A stretch of 64,000 nt of DNA. It comes from Rhizobium sp. 18065 (GTDB lineage: Bacteria > Pseudomonadota > Alphaproteobacteria > Rhizobiales > Rhizobiaceae). Where the stretch lies: positions 62,001-126,000 of the forward strand of contig NZ_CACSJP010000004.1 of assembly GCF_902706095.1 (NCBI RefSeq), given 5' to 3'. This document shows, one piece after another, positions 45,342 to 53,680 of this stretch. Under the pieces are notes generated by a model. It was not told the DNA's origin. It ran no database searches and saw only the letters and a list, made by a program, of their open reading frames with translations. How positions within the stretch are numbered: position 1 is the stretch's first letter; the number at the start of each line of letters is the position of its first letter. The position numbers and the translations under genes were made by a program.

Positions 45342-46055
45342 TCAGAGCGCCAGGGCATCCTTCAGCGTTCGGGTCTCGCTGAGCGCAAGGTCGAGGTCGG
45401 CCTCGATGTGGTCGATATGATGCATCATCAGATGCGTGGCGCGGGCAATGTCGCCTTTTTCCAGAGCATCGAGAATGTCGCCATGTTCGTCATGGCCGCA
45501 ACTCGAGACGCCGGTGCGGCCATAAAGCGCGATCACCAGCGAGGAGCGGGCCACGAGCTCGTCCATGAACTTTTCCAGCACGGCATTGCCGGCGACCTTG
45601 GCAAGCAGCAGATGGAAATCGCCGGATGCCTTAATCTCGGCGCGGCGGGCGCTGGCGCCGCGCTCGGTCCGGTGTCTTTCCTCTTCGCGCAGCTGTTCTC
45701 GAAACTGGGCGATGTCCGCAGGCGTCAGCCGTTCGGCGGCAACTGCAATGATACCGGCTTCGATCAGGCGTCGTGACGCAAAGACCTGGCGAGCCTCCTC
45801 GGTGCTCGGATTGGAGACGAAAGCGCCGCGGTTGCGCTCCGTGCGCACCAGGCCCTCGAAGGCGAGCATCTGCAAGGCGTCGCGCACGACCGTGCGGCTG
45901 ACATCGAACAGGGTTCCCACTTCCGCCTCGGAGAGTTTCGTGCCCGGCGCGAGGCGTCTGTCGACAATCGCGTCACGCAGCGCGTCGCGGATGGCGCGGG
46001 CGCGATCTTCCTGGTTCTGGTCGAGTTGGCGGTGAGACGTGGCTTTGAGAGACAT
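45342..46055 (-). CDS. GntR-family regulator (FCD subfamily)
   Basis: The 237-residue product has a winged-helix N-terminus ('IRDALRDAIVDRRLAPGTKLSEAEVGTLFDVSRTVVRDALQMLAFEGLV') and an FCD domain with metal-ligand candidates in 'GDFHLLLAKVAGN', 'CGHDEHGDI' and 'MMHHIDHIE'. It is transcribed away from an ABC operon beginning at 46315 and probably controls both directions through sites in the 259-base gap. The start at 46055 is the first ATG of the frame. The effector is unknown; a small carboxylate or amide is typical for the subfamily. Confidence 0.88.
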   Translation of the reverse strand: MSLKATSHRQLDQNQEDRARAIRDALRDAIVDRRLAPGTKLSEAEVGTLFDVSRTVVRDALQMLAFEGLVRTERNRGAFVSNPSTEEARQVFASRRLIEAGIIAVAAERLTPADIAQFREQLREEERHRTERGASARRAEIKASGDFHLLLAKVAGNAVLEKFMDELVARSSLVIALYGRTGVSSCGHDEHGDILDALEKGDIARATHLMMHHIDHIEADLDLALSETRTLKDALAL

Positions 46056-46133
46056 TGTTCAATCCGGTGTTGCCTCTATTTAGCGGCAGCTACGGAAAAT
46101 TGAAACCCGCATTGTCTGTGATCGCTTTTTCAT

Positions 46134-46168
46134 ATTGCATACAATCTGCTGTACCGATTGGTCGCAAT
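46134..46168. promoter_or_regulatory. two ATTG-N4-CAAT palindromes, candidate GntR operators
   Basis: ATTGCATACAAT (46134-46145) and ATTGGTCGCAAT (46157-46168) share the same arms and spacing, with centres 23 bases apart, about two helical turns. They lie in the gap between the divergent GntR gene and the ABC operon. A related half, TTGTGCATACA, is at 46179-46189. Confidence 0.5.
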
Positions 46169-46314
46169 CGATTATTTTTTGTGCATACATGTTCTCTGTC
46201 TGCTCATGTCTTTTGCGCAGTGCACAATGGCTATTGCGAATCCAAGCACTTAGCGCCGCAGACTGAAACTGGCACAGCTTATGCATCCCTTATCGGGCAG
46301 ATCAGGGAGCTATC

Positions 46315-47403
46315 ATGAGCAAAGCAGCAGAGATCGATATCGCCGCCGTCTCCAAGGTTTACGGCAACACCACAGCGGTGCATGCCATCAGCCTGAAAAT
46401 ACCGGCCGGCACCTATTGCTGCCTGCTCGGCCCGTCAGGTTGCGGCAAGACATCGACGCTCCGTATGATTGCAGGCCACGAAAGCATCTCCTCCGGCGAT
46501 GTGCGTCTCGGCAATGCGGTTGTGACCGACCTGCCTCCCGCCAAGCGCGGCACGGCGATGATGTTCCAGTCCTACGCGCTGTTTCCACATCTCGATCTTG
46601 TCGACAATGTCGCCTTCAGTTTGAAGATGAAGGGCGTCGACAAGGAAGAGCGCCGCCGCAAGGCAATGGACATGCTGAAGCTGATGCAGCTCGAGCCCTA
46701 TGCCACGCGCCGTCCCGCCCAGCTTTCCGGTGGCCAGCAGCAGCGTGTCGCTCTGGCGCGCGCGCTGATCACCAATCCCGAGGCGTTGCTGCTCGACGAG
46801 CCGCTGTCGGCGCTCGATCCGTTCCTGAAGATCCGCATGCGGGCAGAACTGAAGAAGCTGCAGACCTCGCTCGGCATCACCTTCGTGCATGTGACCCATA
46901 GCCAGGAGGAGGCCATGGCGCTGGCTGACCTGATCGTGGTGATGAACGAAGGGCGCATCGAGCAGGCGGCGCATCCGCGTGTGGTGTTCGAGGCGCCTGC
47001 GACCGCTTTCGTCGCGCGTTTCATGGGTGATCACAATGTGCTGTCTGGGCGGATCGTTGAGCGCACCGAAACAGGTCTTTTCATCGAGGTCAGCGGCGGT
47101 GGTCGCTTCTTCGCCAAGGGGACGGCGCCGGTCGAAGACGAAACCGCCGATATCGCTATCCGCACGGATCATGTCCGTCTGGGCGCTGCACCAGCTCCCG
47201 GGCTTGGTTTCGACGGGATCATTTCCAATCTCGAATATCTCGGTGCCAAGGTGAAGCTGACGATCACCACCGCCTTCACCGACGAGTTTACCGCGGTCCT
47301 CACCGACGCGGCCTTCTTCGCGACCCCCGTCAAGGTTGGCGAGGTCGTCACCCTGTCATGGGATGACACGGATTCGATCGTCCTCGGACGCATCGGCAAC
47401 TGA
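46315..47403 (+). CDS. ABC transporter ATP-binding protein (PotA class)
   Basis: The 362-residue ATPase has Walker A 'GPSGCGKTS', Q-loop '[14 protein letters not shown]', signature 'LSGGQQQR', Walker B '[11 protein letters not shown]' and 'HVTHSQEEA', followed by a TOBE domain. Unusually for this class it is the first gene of its operon. It works with the Tat-exported binding protein and two permeases that follow. The neighbouring hydantoin racemase-family gene suggests a nitrogen-containing ligand. Confidence 0.9.
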   Translation: MSKAAEIDIAAVSKVYGNTTAVHAISLKIPAGTYCCLLGPSGCGKTSTLRMIAGHESISSGDVRLGNAVVTDLPPAKRGTAMMFQSYALFPHLDLVDNVAFSLKMKGVDKEERRRKAMDMLKLMQLEPYATRRPAQLSGGQQQRVALARALITNPEALLLDEPLSALDPFLKIRMRAELKKLQTSLGITFVHVTHSQEEAMALADLIVVMNEGRIEQAAHPRVVFEAPATAFVARFMGDHNVLSGRIVERTETGLFIEVSGGGRFFAKGTAPVEDETADIAIRTDHVRLGAAPAPGLGFDGIISNLEYLGAKVKLTITTAFTDEFTAVLTDAAFFATPVKVGEVVTLSWDDTDSIVLGRIGN

Positions 47404-47434
47404 ATCAACAATAGCAAAACCAGGAGAACAGCGC

Positions 47435-48724
47435 ATGTCAGAGACAACCAAGCCAACAAAGGGAATTAGCCGCCGCTCGCTTCTGAAGACGGCATCTGCT
47501 GCTGCCGGCCTTGCTGCCGGCTCCGGCGTCATCACCGGTTTCCCGACCATCTGGGCGCAGAACCCGATCACCCTGCGCCAGTTCGGTACCGGCGTGTCGA
47601 ACCTCAATGCGATCGCCGAAAAGTGCAAGGCCGACCTCGGCATCACGCTAGAAATGACGGCGACGGACTCGGACGCCGCCGCCCAGCGCGCCGTGACCCA
47701 GCCGAATTCCTACGATATCGCCGACATCGAATACTGGATCCTGAAGAAGGTGTTTCCGGCCGGCGTCATTCAGCCGATGGATGTCAAGAAGCTGAAATAT
47801 TACGACAAGATCGTTCCACTGTTCAAGAACGGCAAGCTTACGGCAGACAGCGTCATCGCCCAGGGCACCGCGCCGCACACCGTCGGTTATGTCGAAAAGG
47901 CCGGTGACAAGACCTTTGCCAAGAGCGAGACCGAACTGTTCACGATGGTTCCGACCATCTACAACGCCGATACGCTCGGCATCCGTCCCGACCTCGTCGG
48001 TCGTGAAATCACCACCTGGGCCGACATCATGGATCCGGCCTTCAAGGGCAAGACCTCGATCCTGAACATCCCGTCGATCGGCATCATGGATGCCGCGATG
48101 ATCATGGAAGCCATGGGCAACATCAAGTATGCCGACAAGGGCAACATGACCAAGGCGGAAATCGATGCGACCATCGAATTCCTGATCAAGGCCAAGCAGG
48201 ACGGCCAGTTCCGCGCCTTCTGGAAGAGCTTCGACGAGTCGGTCAACCTGATGGCATCGGGCGAAGTCGTCATCCAGTCGATGTGGTCGCCAGCCGTTGC
48301 CGCCGTCCGCGGCAAGGGCATCGCCTGCAAGTACCAGCCTCTCAAGGAAGGCTATCGTTCGTGGGGCGGTGGTCTGGGTCTCGCCTCGCACCTGCAGGGC
48401 GCCCAGCTCGACGCTGCCTATGAATACATCAACTGGTACACGTCCGGCTGGGTCGGCGCTTATCTCAACCGTCAGGGTTACTACTCCGCTGCCATGGAAA
48501 CCGCCAAGGAACACATGTCGGCTGACGAATGGGGCTACTGGATCGAGGGCAAGGCCGCCCAGGGCGATATCGTCGCACCGGACGGCAAGGTCATGGAAAA
48601 GGCCGGTGCTGTGCGCGATGGCGGCTCTTTCGAAGAGCGCATGGGCAAGGTCGCGTGCTGGAACTCCGTGATGGACGAAGACCGCTACATGGTTCGCCGC
48701 TGGAACGAATTCATCGCGGCCTGA
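47435..48724 (+). CDS. ABC transporter substrate-binding protein with Tat signal
   Basis: From the ATG at 47435 (AGGAG upstream) the product is 429 residues. A twin-arginine signal, 'SRRSLLKTASAAAGLAAGSG', begins near residue 12, so the protein is exported folded through Tat. The mature part is PotD/family-1-like ('LRQFGTGVSNLNAIAEKCKADLGITLEMTATDSDAAAQRAV'). The ligand is unknown. The operon also contains a hydantoin racemase-family enzyme, so a hydantoin, allantoin-like compound or amino-acid derivative is possible. Confidence 0.88.
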   Translation: MSETTKPTKGISRRSLLKTASAAAGLAAGSGVITGFPTIWAQNPITLRQFGTGVSNLNAIAEKCKADLGITLEMTATDSDAAAQRAVTQPNSYDIADIEYWILKKVFPAGVIQPMDVKKLKYYDKIVPLFKNGKLTADSVIAQGTAPHTVGYVEKAGDKTFAKSETELFTMVPTIYNADTLGIRPDLVGREITTWADIMDPAFKGKTSILNIPSIGIMDAAMIMEAMGNIKYADKGNMTKAEIDATIEFLIKAKQDGQFRAFWKSFDESVNLMASGEVVIQSMWSPAVAAVRGKGIACKYQPLKEGYRSWGGGLGLASHLQGAQLDAAYEYINWYTSGWVGAYLNRQGYYSAAMETAKEHMSADEWGYWIEGKAAQGDIVAPDGKVMEKAGAVRDGGSFEERMGKVACWNSVMDEDRYMVRRWNEFIAA

Positions 48725-48730
48725 GGCGTC

Positions 48731-48895
48731 AAACCCCTCCCGGCCTGCCGGCCACCCTCCCCACAAGGGGGAGGGATACTCGTAGCCACCGCTCATCTCG
48801 AGACGTGTGACAGGGTACCAACGGCGAGAAGGCAGGGTGCCATCGAGATCCTGTCTCCCCCCTTGTGGGGGAGATGGCGGCAGCCAGAGGGGGTT
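48731..48895. repeat. RIME-like inverted-repeat element, intergenic copy
   Basis: The left arm (ACCCCTCCCGGCCTGCCGG then CCCTCCCCACAAGGGGGAGGG) and the right arm (CTCCCCCCTTGTGGGGGAG then GGCGGCAGCCAGAGGGGGTT) form long imperfect inverted repeats about 165 bases end to end. It has the same design as the copy inside the carboxylase gene. It fills almost all of the gap between the binding-protein gene and the first permease gene and may fold in the operon mRNA. Confidence 0.75.
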
Positions 48896-48921
48896 TTCCC
48901 CATAAACAGGAGACGGAAACC

Positions 48922-49827
48922 ATGGCGACAGTGCGGTTCATAGGCGTCGGCGAGCCGAAGCCGAGGCGCGTCATCAAGCTGCCGTCGTGGCTGCCCGCCT
49001 ATCTGCAGGCACTACCTCTGACCCTCATTCTCGGCGGGTTCCTGCTACTGCCGATCCTGATGATAAGTGTCGTCAGCTTCTGGGACTACGACTTTGCCCA
49101 GATGTATCCTGATTTCGTCACCTTCAATTATACCGAGACACTGGGCTCCTGGGTCACCTGGAAGACCTATCTCAACACGCTGAAATTCGCCTTCATCGTC
49201 TGGGCAATCACCTTGTTCATCGGTTTCTGGGTCGCCTATTTCCTGGCTTTCCACATACGCACCTCGTCTATGAAGATGGTGCTGTTTCTCGTCTGCACGG
49301 TACCGTTCCTGACGTCGAACATCATCCGGATGATCTCCTGGATCCCAGTGCTGGGGCGCAACGGGCTGATCAACAATACTCTCGTCGGCGCCGGCATCAT
49401 TCCGCAGCCGATCGAGTGGCTGCTCTATTCCGATTTCGCCGTGGTGCTTGCCATGGTGCATCTCTACACACTGTTCATGGTCACCCCGATCTTCAACACG
49501 ATGATGCGCATCGACCGGTCGCTGATGGAGGCCGCGCGTGATGCTGGCGCCTCCGGCTGGCAGACGCTGACCAATGTCATCATCCCGCTGGCCAAGCCCG
49601 GCATGGCGATCGGCACGATCTTTGTCGTGACGCTGGTCATGGCCGATTTCTCCACCGTGCAGGTGATGTCCGGCGGCCAGAGCGCTTCTGTTGCGCTGAT
49701 GATGAAGAACCAGATGTCGTTGCTGCAATATCCGGCGGCGGCGGCCAATGCCGTGGTTCTTCTGATCATCGTGCTGATGATGGTTGCCGCCATCCTGCGC
49801 GTCGTCGATATCCGCAAGGAACTCTGA
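48922..49827 (+). CDS. ABC transporter permease (PotB class)
   Basis: From the ATG at 48922 (AGGAG upstream, just after the RIME-like element) the product is 301 residues with six membrane segments and the EAA loop 'DRSLMEAARDAGASGWQTLTNVIIPLAKPG'. The frame extends back into the repeat, but that start lacks a ribosome site. It pairs with the next permease, which starts two bases after its stop. Confidence 0.88.
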   Translation: MATVRFIGVGEPKPRRVIKLPSWLPAYLQALPLTLILGGFLLLPILMISVVSFWDYDFAQMYPDFVTFNYTETLGSWVTWKTYLNTLKFAFIVWAITLFIGFWVAYFLAFHIRTSSMKMVLFLVCTVPFLTSNIIRMISWIPVLGRNGLINNTLVGAGIIPQPIEWLLYSDFAVVLAMVHLYTLFMVTPIFNTMMRIDRSLMEAARDAGASGWQTLTNVIIPLAKPGMAIGTIFVVTLVMADFSTVQVMSGGQSASVALMMKNQMSLLQYPAAAANAVVLLIIVLMMVAAILRVVDIRKEL

Positions 49828-49829
49828 GC

Positions 49830-50648
49830 ATGAACAGCGAAACCCGCTCCCGCGAATTCTACGTCCTGGCGATCTTCTTCGCCCTGTTTGTCCTCTTCCT
49901 CTATGGACCACTATCGGCGATCCTGATCCTGTCCTTCCAGGGTCCAAATGGTGGCCTGACCTTCCCGCTGAACGGTGTCTCCGTCCACTGGTTCATCAAC
50001 CTGTTCCAGACCCAGGCGGTCGGCGATTTCGGCGGTTCGTTCCGGCGTTCGCTGATGCTCGGGCTGATGGTCATGGTGGTGACGGTGGTTGTGTCGCTGC
50101 TGGCCGGCCTTGCGTTCCGGCGCAAATTTGTTGGCGGGACGGCTTTGTTCTATCTTTCGGTTGCCAGCCTTGTTGTGCCGTCCATCGTGATTTCGCTCGG
50201 CATCGGCGTGCTGTTCCAGCAGATCGGGCTGCAGCCGGCGTGGTATTCGTCAGGCTTCGGCGCGCATCTGACCTGGACGCTGCCGTTCGGCGTCTTGATC
50301 ATGTTTGCCATCTTCAATCGCTTCTCTCCCGCCTATGAAGAAGCGGCGCGCGATCTCGGCGCCACGCCGTGGCAGACCTTTGCCCATGTCGTGCTGCCAA
50401 TCATCGCGCCCAGCCTGATCGGGGTCGGCCTGTTCGGCTTCACGCTCTCCTATGACGAATTCGCCCGCACCCTGATGACGGCCGGGACCTACAACACGCT
50501 GCCGCTGGAGATCTACGGCATGACGACCAATGTAACGACGCCGGTGCTGTATGCGCTCGGCACCGTGACGACGGTTTTTTCCTTCCTCGTGATTGCGGGA
50601 ACACTTGGCCTGATCGTCGGCATGAGCCGGCGCAGGAACCAGGGCTGA
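49830..50648 (+). CDS. ABC transporter permease (PotC class)
   Basis: The 272-residue permease has six membrane segments and the EAA loop 'SPAYEEAARDLGATPWQTFAHVVLPIIAP'. It follows the other permease by two bases and precedes the racemase-family gene by four, so transport and enzyme genes are one operon. Confidence 0.88.
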   Translation: MNSETRSREFYVLAIFFALFVLFLYGPLSAILILSFQGPNGGLTFPLNGVSVHWFINLFQTQAVGDFGGSFRRSLMLGLMVMVVTVVVSLLAGLAFRRKFVGGTALFYLSVASLVVPSIVISLGIGVLFQQIGLQPAWYSSGFGAHLTWTLPFGVLIMFAIFNRFSPAYEEAARDLGATPWQTFAHVVLPIIAPSLIGVGLFGFTLSYDEFARTLMTAGTYNTLPLEIYGMTTNVTTPVLYALGTVTTVFSFLVIAGTLGLIVGMSRRRNQG

Positions 50649-50652
50649 ACGC

Positions 50653-51396
50653 ATGAAAATCGCAGTGATCAACCCAAATACGACCGCCAGTATGACGGCG
50701 ACGATCGCAGACGCAGCAAGGCGCGTAGCGAATGCCGGGACCGAGATCGAGGCGATCACCTCGTCGATGGGCCCTGTGTCGATCGAAGGCTATTACGACG
50801 AGGTCTTTGCCATTCCGGGGTTATTGGTCGAAATCGCCAAGGCGGAACGGCGAGGGGCGCAGGCAATTGTCATCGCCTGCTTCGACGACACGGGGCTTGA
50901 TGCGGCGCGCGCTCTGGCCTCGATACCGGTCATCGGCATCTGCGAGGCGGCGGTGGCCGCGACATCCTTCATAGCGCAGCGTTTTTCCATCGTCACCACG
51001 ATGGAGCGTTCGCGGCTGCCGGTCGAGCATCTGGTGCATCGCTATGGCATGAGCGGACGCTGCAAGGTGCGGGCCGCCGACGTGCCGGTGCTGTCGCTCG
51101 AAGATCCGAATTCCAATGCGCGTGACCGGCTGCGTAGCGAGATCATCGCGGCCCTTCGCGACGACCGAGCCGAGGCCATCGTTCTTGGTTGTGCGGGCAT
51201 GGCAGACCTGACGCTCGAACTGCGGCGCGAATTCGGCGTGCCGGTGGTCGATGGCGTGGCGGCGGCCGTCAAACAGGCCGAAGCGCTCGTCGCGCTCGGG
51301 CTTTCGACCGCCAAACGCGGCGCTTACGCGACGCCGATCGACAAACCCTATCTGGGCGTGCTTGAGCGTTTTTCGCCGGCTGCCATGGCGGTGTGA
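50653..51396 (+). CDS. hydantoin/allantoin racemase-family protein (Asp/Glu racemase superfamily)
   Basis: The 247-residue product has the two-cysteine active-site layout of hydantoin racemases: 'VIACFDDTGLDAAR' (near residue 75) and 'IVLGCAGMADL' (near residue 180), plus the N-terminal 'INPNTTASMT' typical of the HyuE/Dcg1 family. Members racemise 5-substituted hydantoins or allantoin. Being in an ABC operon, it probably acts on the imported compound. No hydantoinase or carbamoylase gene is in the window, so the pathway is incomplete here. The precise substrate is not known. Confidence 0.85.
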   Translation: MKIAVINPNTTASMTATIADAARRVANAGTEIEAITSSMGPVSIEGYYDEVFAIPGLLVEIAKAERRGAQAIVIACFDDTGLDAARALASIPVIGICEAAVAATSFIAQRFSIVTTMERSRLPVEHLVHRYGMSGRCKVRAADVPVLSLEDPNSNARDRLRSEIIAALRDDRAEAIVLGCAGMADLTLELRREFGVPVVDGVAAAVKQAEALVALGLSTAKRGAYATPIDKPYLGVLERFSPAAMAV

Positions 51397-52247
51397 CGGT
51401 GGATATGGCTTCTGCCGAAATCCGCGTATTGAAATTGGGCGAAGTCGAGCAACTGGTCGGCTGGGCGGCAGACGAGGGCTGGAACCCGGGGTCGGAAGAT
51501 GCTGCCGCTTTTCGGGCTGTAGATCCGCAAGGTTTTATCGGATGCCTGGTCGACGGCCGATTGGCCGCCGGCATTGCGACGGTCTCCTACGGCGGCTTCG
51601 GCTTCATCGGGCTCTATATCTGCCATCCGGAGTTTCGCGGACGGGGCCTCGGCCGCCAGGTCTGGGATGCCGGCATGGCGCATCTCGGCGATGTGGTGAT
51701 CGGGCTCGACGGGGTGGTCGAGCAACAGGAGAATTACCGCCGGATGGGTTTCGTTCCCCACTACCGGACCTTCCGTTGGTCTGTGGCCAGTGCCGGCGAC
51801 AACGGAGTCGTCGCTGAGCGGTCTGTCAGCCTTGCGGCGCCGGACGATGTGGCCGAGATCGTCGCTTTTGATCGCCGGTTTTTTCCGGCCGAACGCGGCA
51901 ATTTCCTGCAGGCGTGGCTTGGTGTGCCTCGTGAGGTGATGGTCAGCCGTAACGGCAAGTATGTTGATGGCTATGCGGTCATGAGGCCTTGTGTCGATGG
52001 CTACAAGATCGGACCACTGTTTGCCACCAGCGAGGCCGATGCCATAGCGCTGCTCAATGCCTGCCTTGACCGCCTTGCCGGCACTGCGGTGCATGTCGAT
52101 GTGCCGGAATACCAGCAGGCGTTCAGTGCGCATCTGGCGGCGTGTGGTTTCAATCGCGGCTTCATGACGGCGCGCATGTATCGCGGAACGCCGCCGGCCA
52201 TTGAAGCGGATGGCGTGTTTGCGATCACGACACTTGAGCTTGGCTGA
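51393..52247 (+). CDS. GNAT-family N-acetyltransferase with C-terminal extension
   Basis: The 284-residue product has an N-terminal GNAT domain with the acetyl-CoA loop in 'ICHPEFRGRGLGRQVWDAG' (about residues 76-94) and a second domain (about 145-280) of the kind found in YitH-like acetyltransferases. The GTG at 51393 overlaps the racemase stop (GTGA); an ATG four codons later is an alternative start. As the last gene of the ABC-racemase operon it may acetylate the imported compound or its product. Substrate unknown. Confidence 0.8.
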   Translation: MTVDMASAEIRVLKLGEVEQLVGWAADEGWNPGSEDAAAFRAVDPQGFIGCLVDGRLAAGIATVSYGGFGFIGLYICHPEFRGRGLGRQVWDAGMAHLGDVVIGLDGVVEQQENYRRMGFVPHYRTFRWSVASAGDNGVVAERSVSLAAPDDVAEIVAFDRRFFPAERGNFLQAWLGVPREVMVSRNGKYVDGYAVMRPCVDGYKIGPLFATSEADAIALLNACLDRLAGTAVHVDVPEYQQAFSAHLAACGFNRGFMTARMYRGTPPAIEADGVFAITTLELG

Positions 52248-52250
52248 GGT

Positions 52251-52745
52251 CTAGCCCGAGACCCCGTTCGGGGCCGAAGACGGCATCATGCCGCGATAGA
52301 TACCGGGCTTCGAGCCCTCGATCGGCACGGCGCCAACGCTCTTTTGATAGAATTCCATCGGTCCGGCGCCACCGATGATCGCATAGGCATAGCCCTGCGC
52401 ATGCATGTCGAGCAGGGTGGTGATCAACAGGGCATGCCCGACGCCCTTGCCGCGTGCTGCCTCGTCGACGCCTGTCGGGCCGAAAAAACCCTTCATCGTC
52501 GCGTCGTGGCAGGCAAAACCGAGCAGGACCGGTCCCTGATGTGCAATGAAGCAGGTGACCGGCTGACGCATGATGGCGGCTGTCGCTTCTGCTGCCCAGC
52601 CGGAACCGAAACGGGGCTCGATCCAGTCGCAGATCGATTTCAGTTCCGGGACCAGCGCGCGACGCAGCGTGATGCCCTGACCGTCCATGCGCTGATCGAG
52701 CCCGTTATCGGGCTGCAAATCGTAGAGCTTGACCAGCATGTCCAT
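52251..52745 (-). CDS. GNAT-family N-acetyltransferase at the end of the nag operon
   Basis: The 164-residue product starts at the ATG at 52745, which shares a base with the stop of the kinase gene (TGATG), so it is co-translated with it. The acetyl-CoA motif is 'VDEAARGKGVGHALLITTLLDM'. 'GGAGPMEFYQKSVGA' near the end is also typical. The longer open frame running upstream is only a shadow of the kinase gene. Being within an amino-sugar operon suggests an amino-sugar or cell-wall-derived substrate, but this is inference. Confidence 0.82.
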   Translation of the reverse strand: MDMLVKLYDLQPDNGLDQRMDGQGITLRRALVPELKSICDWIEPRFGSGWAAEATAAIMRQPVTCFIAHQGPVLLGFACHDATMKGFFGPTGVDEAARGKGVGHALLITTLLDMHAQGYAYAIIGGAGPMEFYQKSVGAVPIEGSKPGIYRGMMPSSAPNGVSG

Positions 52746-53680
52746 CAAATGGTCTCCAGGCGCTTGCCCATTTCCTCGGCGGCGCTCAGGCCGAGGACGG
52801 CAGCACCGATCAGGCCGGGCTCGACGCGGCATTCGGCTGGAATGACGATCGGATTTTCGAAGCGCCGCAGGATGCGGGTTCGCACGGTGGTGTCGATGGC
52901 GGAAATCAGAGCCGGAACGTTCGACAGACCGCCACCGACCGGCAGGATCGTCGTCCCCGTCAGGTTGATCACCAGCGCCAGCGGATCGGCAATGATGTCG
53001 ACATAGATATCGATGGTGCGTCCGGCCAGCGGATCGCCCTTTTGCCAATCCGACAGGATTTCCTCGCTGGTCAGCGGTTCACCATGCAGATGCTGGTGCA
53101 GCTTTTCCAATCCGCGCGCGCTGCAGATCGCATCGATGCAACCCTTCTGGCCGCAGCCGCACTGAAAGCGTGGAATGCTGGCCGGTGGATCACCGGCCTC
53201 TGTTGCGGAAATGGGACCATGGCCCCACTCGCCGGCAAAGCCACCGTCGCTGTTGATCAGTTTGCCGTCGATCACCAGACCGCCACCGACGCCGGTGCCG
53301 AGAATGATGCCGAAAACGACACGGTGACCCTTGGCAGCACCGATGCTAGCCTCAGCGAGGACGAAACAATCGGCGTCATTGGCAATGATCACGGGCAGGC
53401 CAAGGCGCTGTTCGAGATCGGCCTGCAGCGGTCGCCCATGGATGCAGGGTATATTGGCAACGACGGCATTCGAGGTGTCGGGATCGATGACGCCGGCAAT
53501 CGAGATCGCGACGCAGTCCGGTCGCGCCCCGGCCTCGGCAATCACCGAAGCCAGTGTCGCGACAAAGGCGTCGAAGTCATGGATCGGAGTCGGATGGCGC
53601 GGAAAGGGGCGGATATCGTCGGCACTGTAAGCCACGGCACCCTTGATGGCGGTGCCGCCGATGTCGAAACAGACGATCAT
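52745..53680 (-). CDS. nagK: ROK-family kinase, probable N-acetylglucosamine kinase
   Basis: The 311-residue product has the phosphate loop 'FDIGGTAIKGAV' at the N-terminus, 'NDADCFVLAEA' and 'GTGVGGGLVIDG', and the zinc-binding ROK signature 'CGCGQKGCIDAI'. It would phosphorylate N-acetylglucosamine (or a related sugar) at O6, providing the NagA substrate. It overlaps nagA by ATGA. Sugar choice is inferred from the operon. Confidence 0.88.
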   Translation of the reverse strand: MIVCFDIGGTAIKGAVAYSADDIRPFPRHPTPIHDFDAFVATLASVIAEAGARPDCVAISIAGVIDPDTSNAVVANIPCIHGRPLQADLEQRLGLPVIIANDADCFVLAEASIGAAKGHRVVFGIILGTGVGGGLVIDGKLINSDGGFAGEWGHGPISATEAGDPPASIPRFQCGCGQKGCIDAICSARGLEKLHQHLHGEPLTSEEILSDWQKGDPLAGRTIDIYVDIIADPLALVINLTGTTILPVGGGLSNVPALISAIDTTVRTRILRRFENPIVIPAECRVEPGLIGAAVLGLSAAEEMGKRLETI

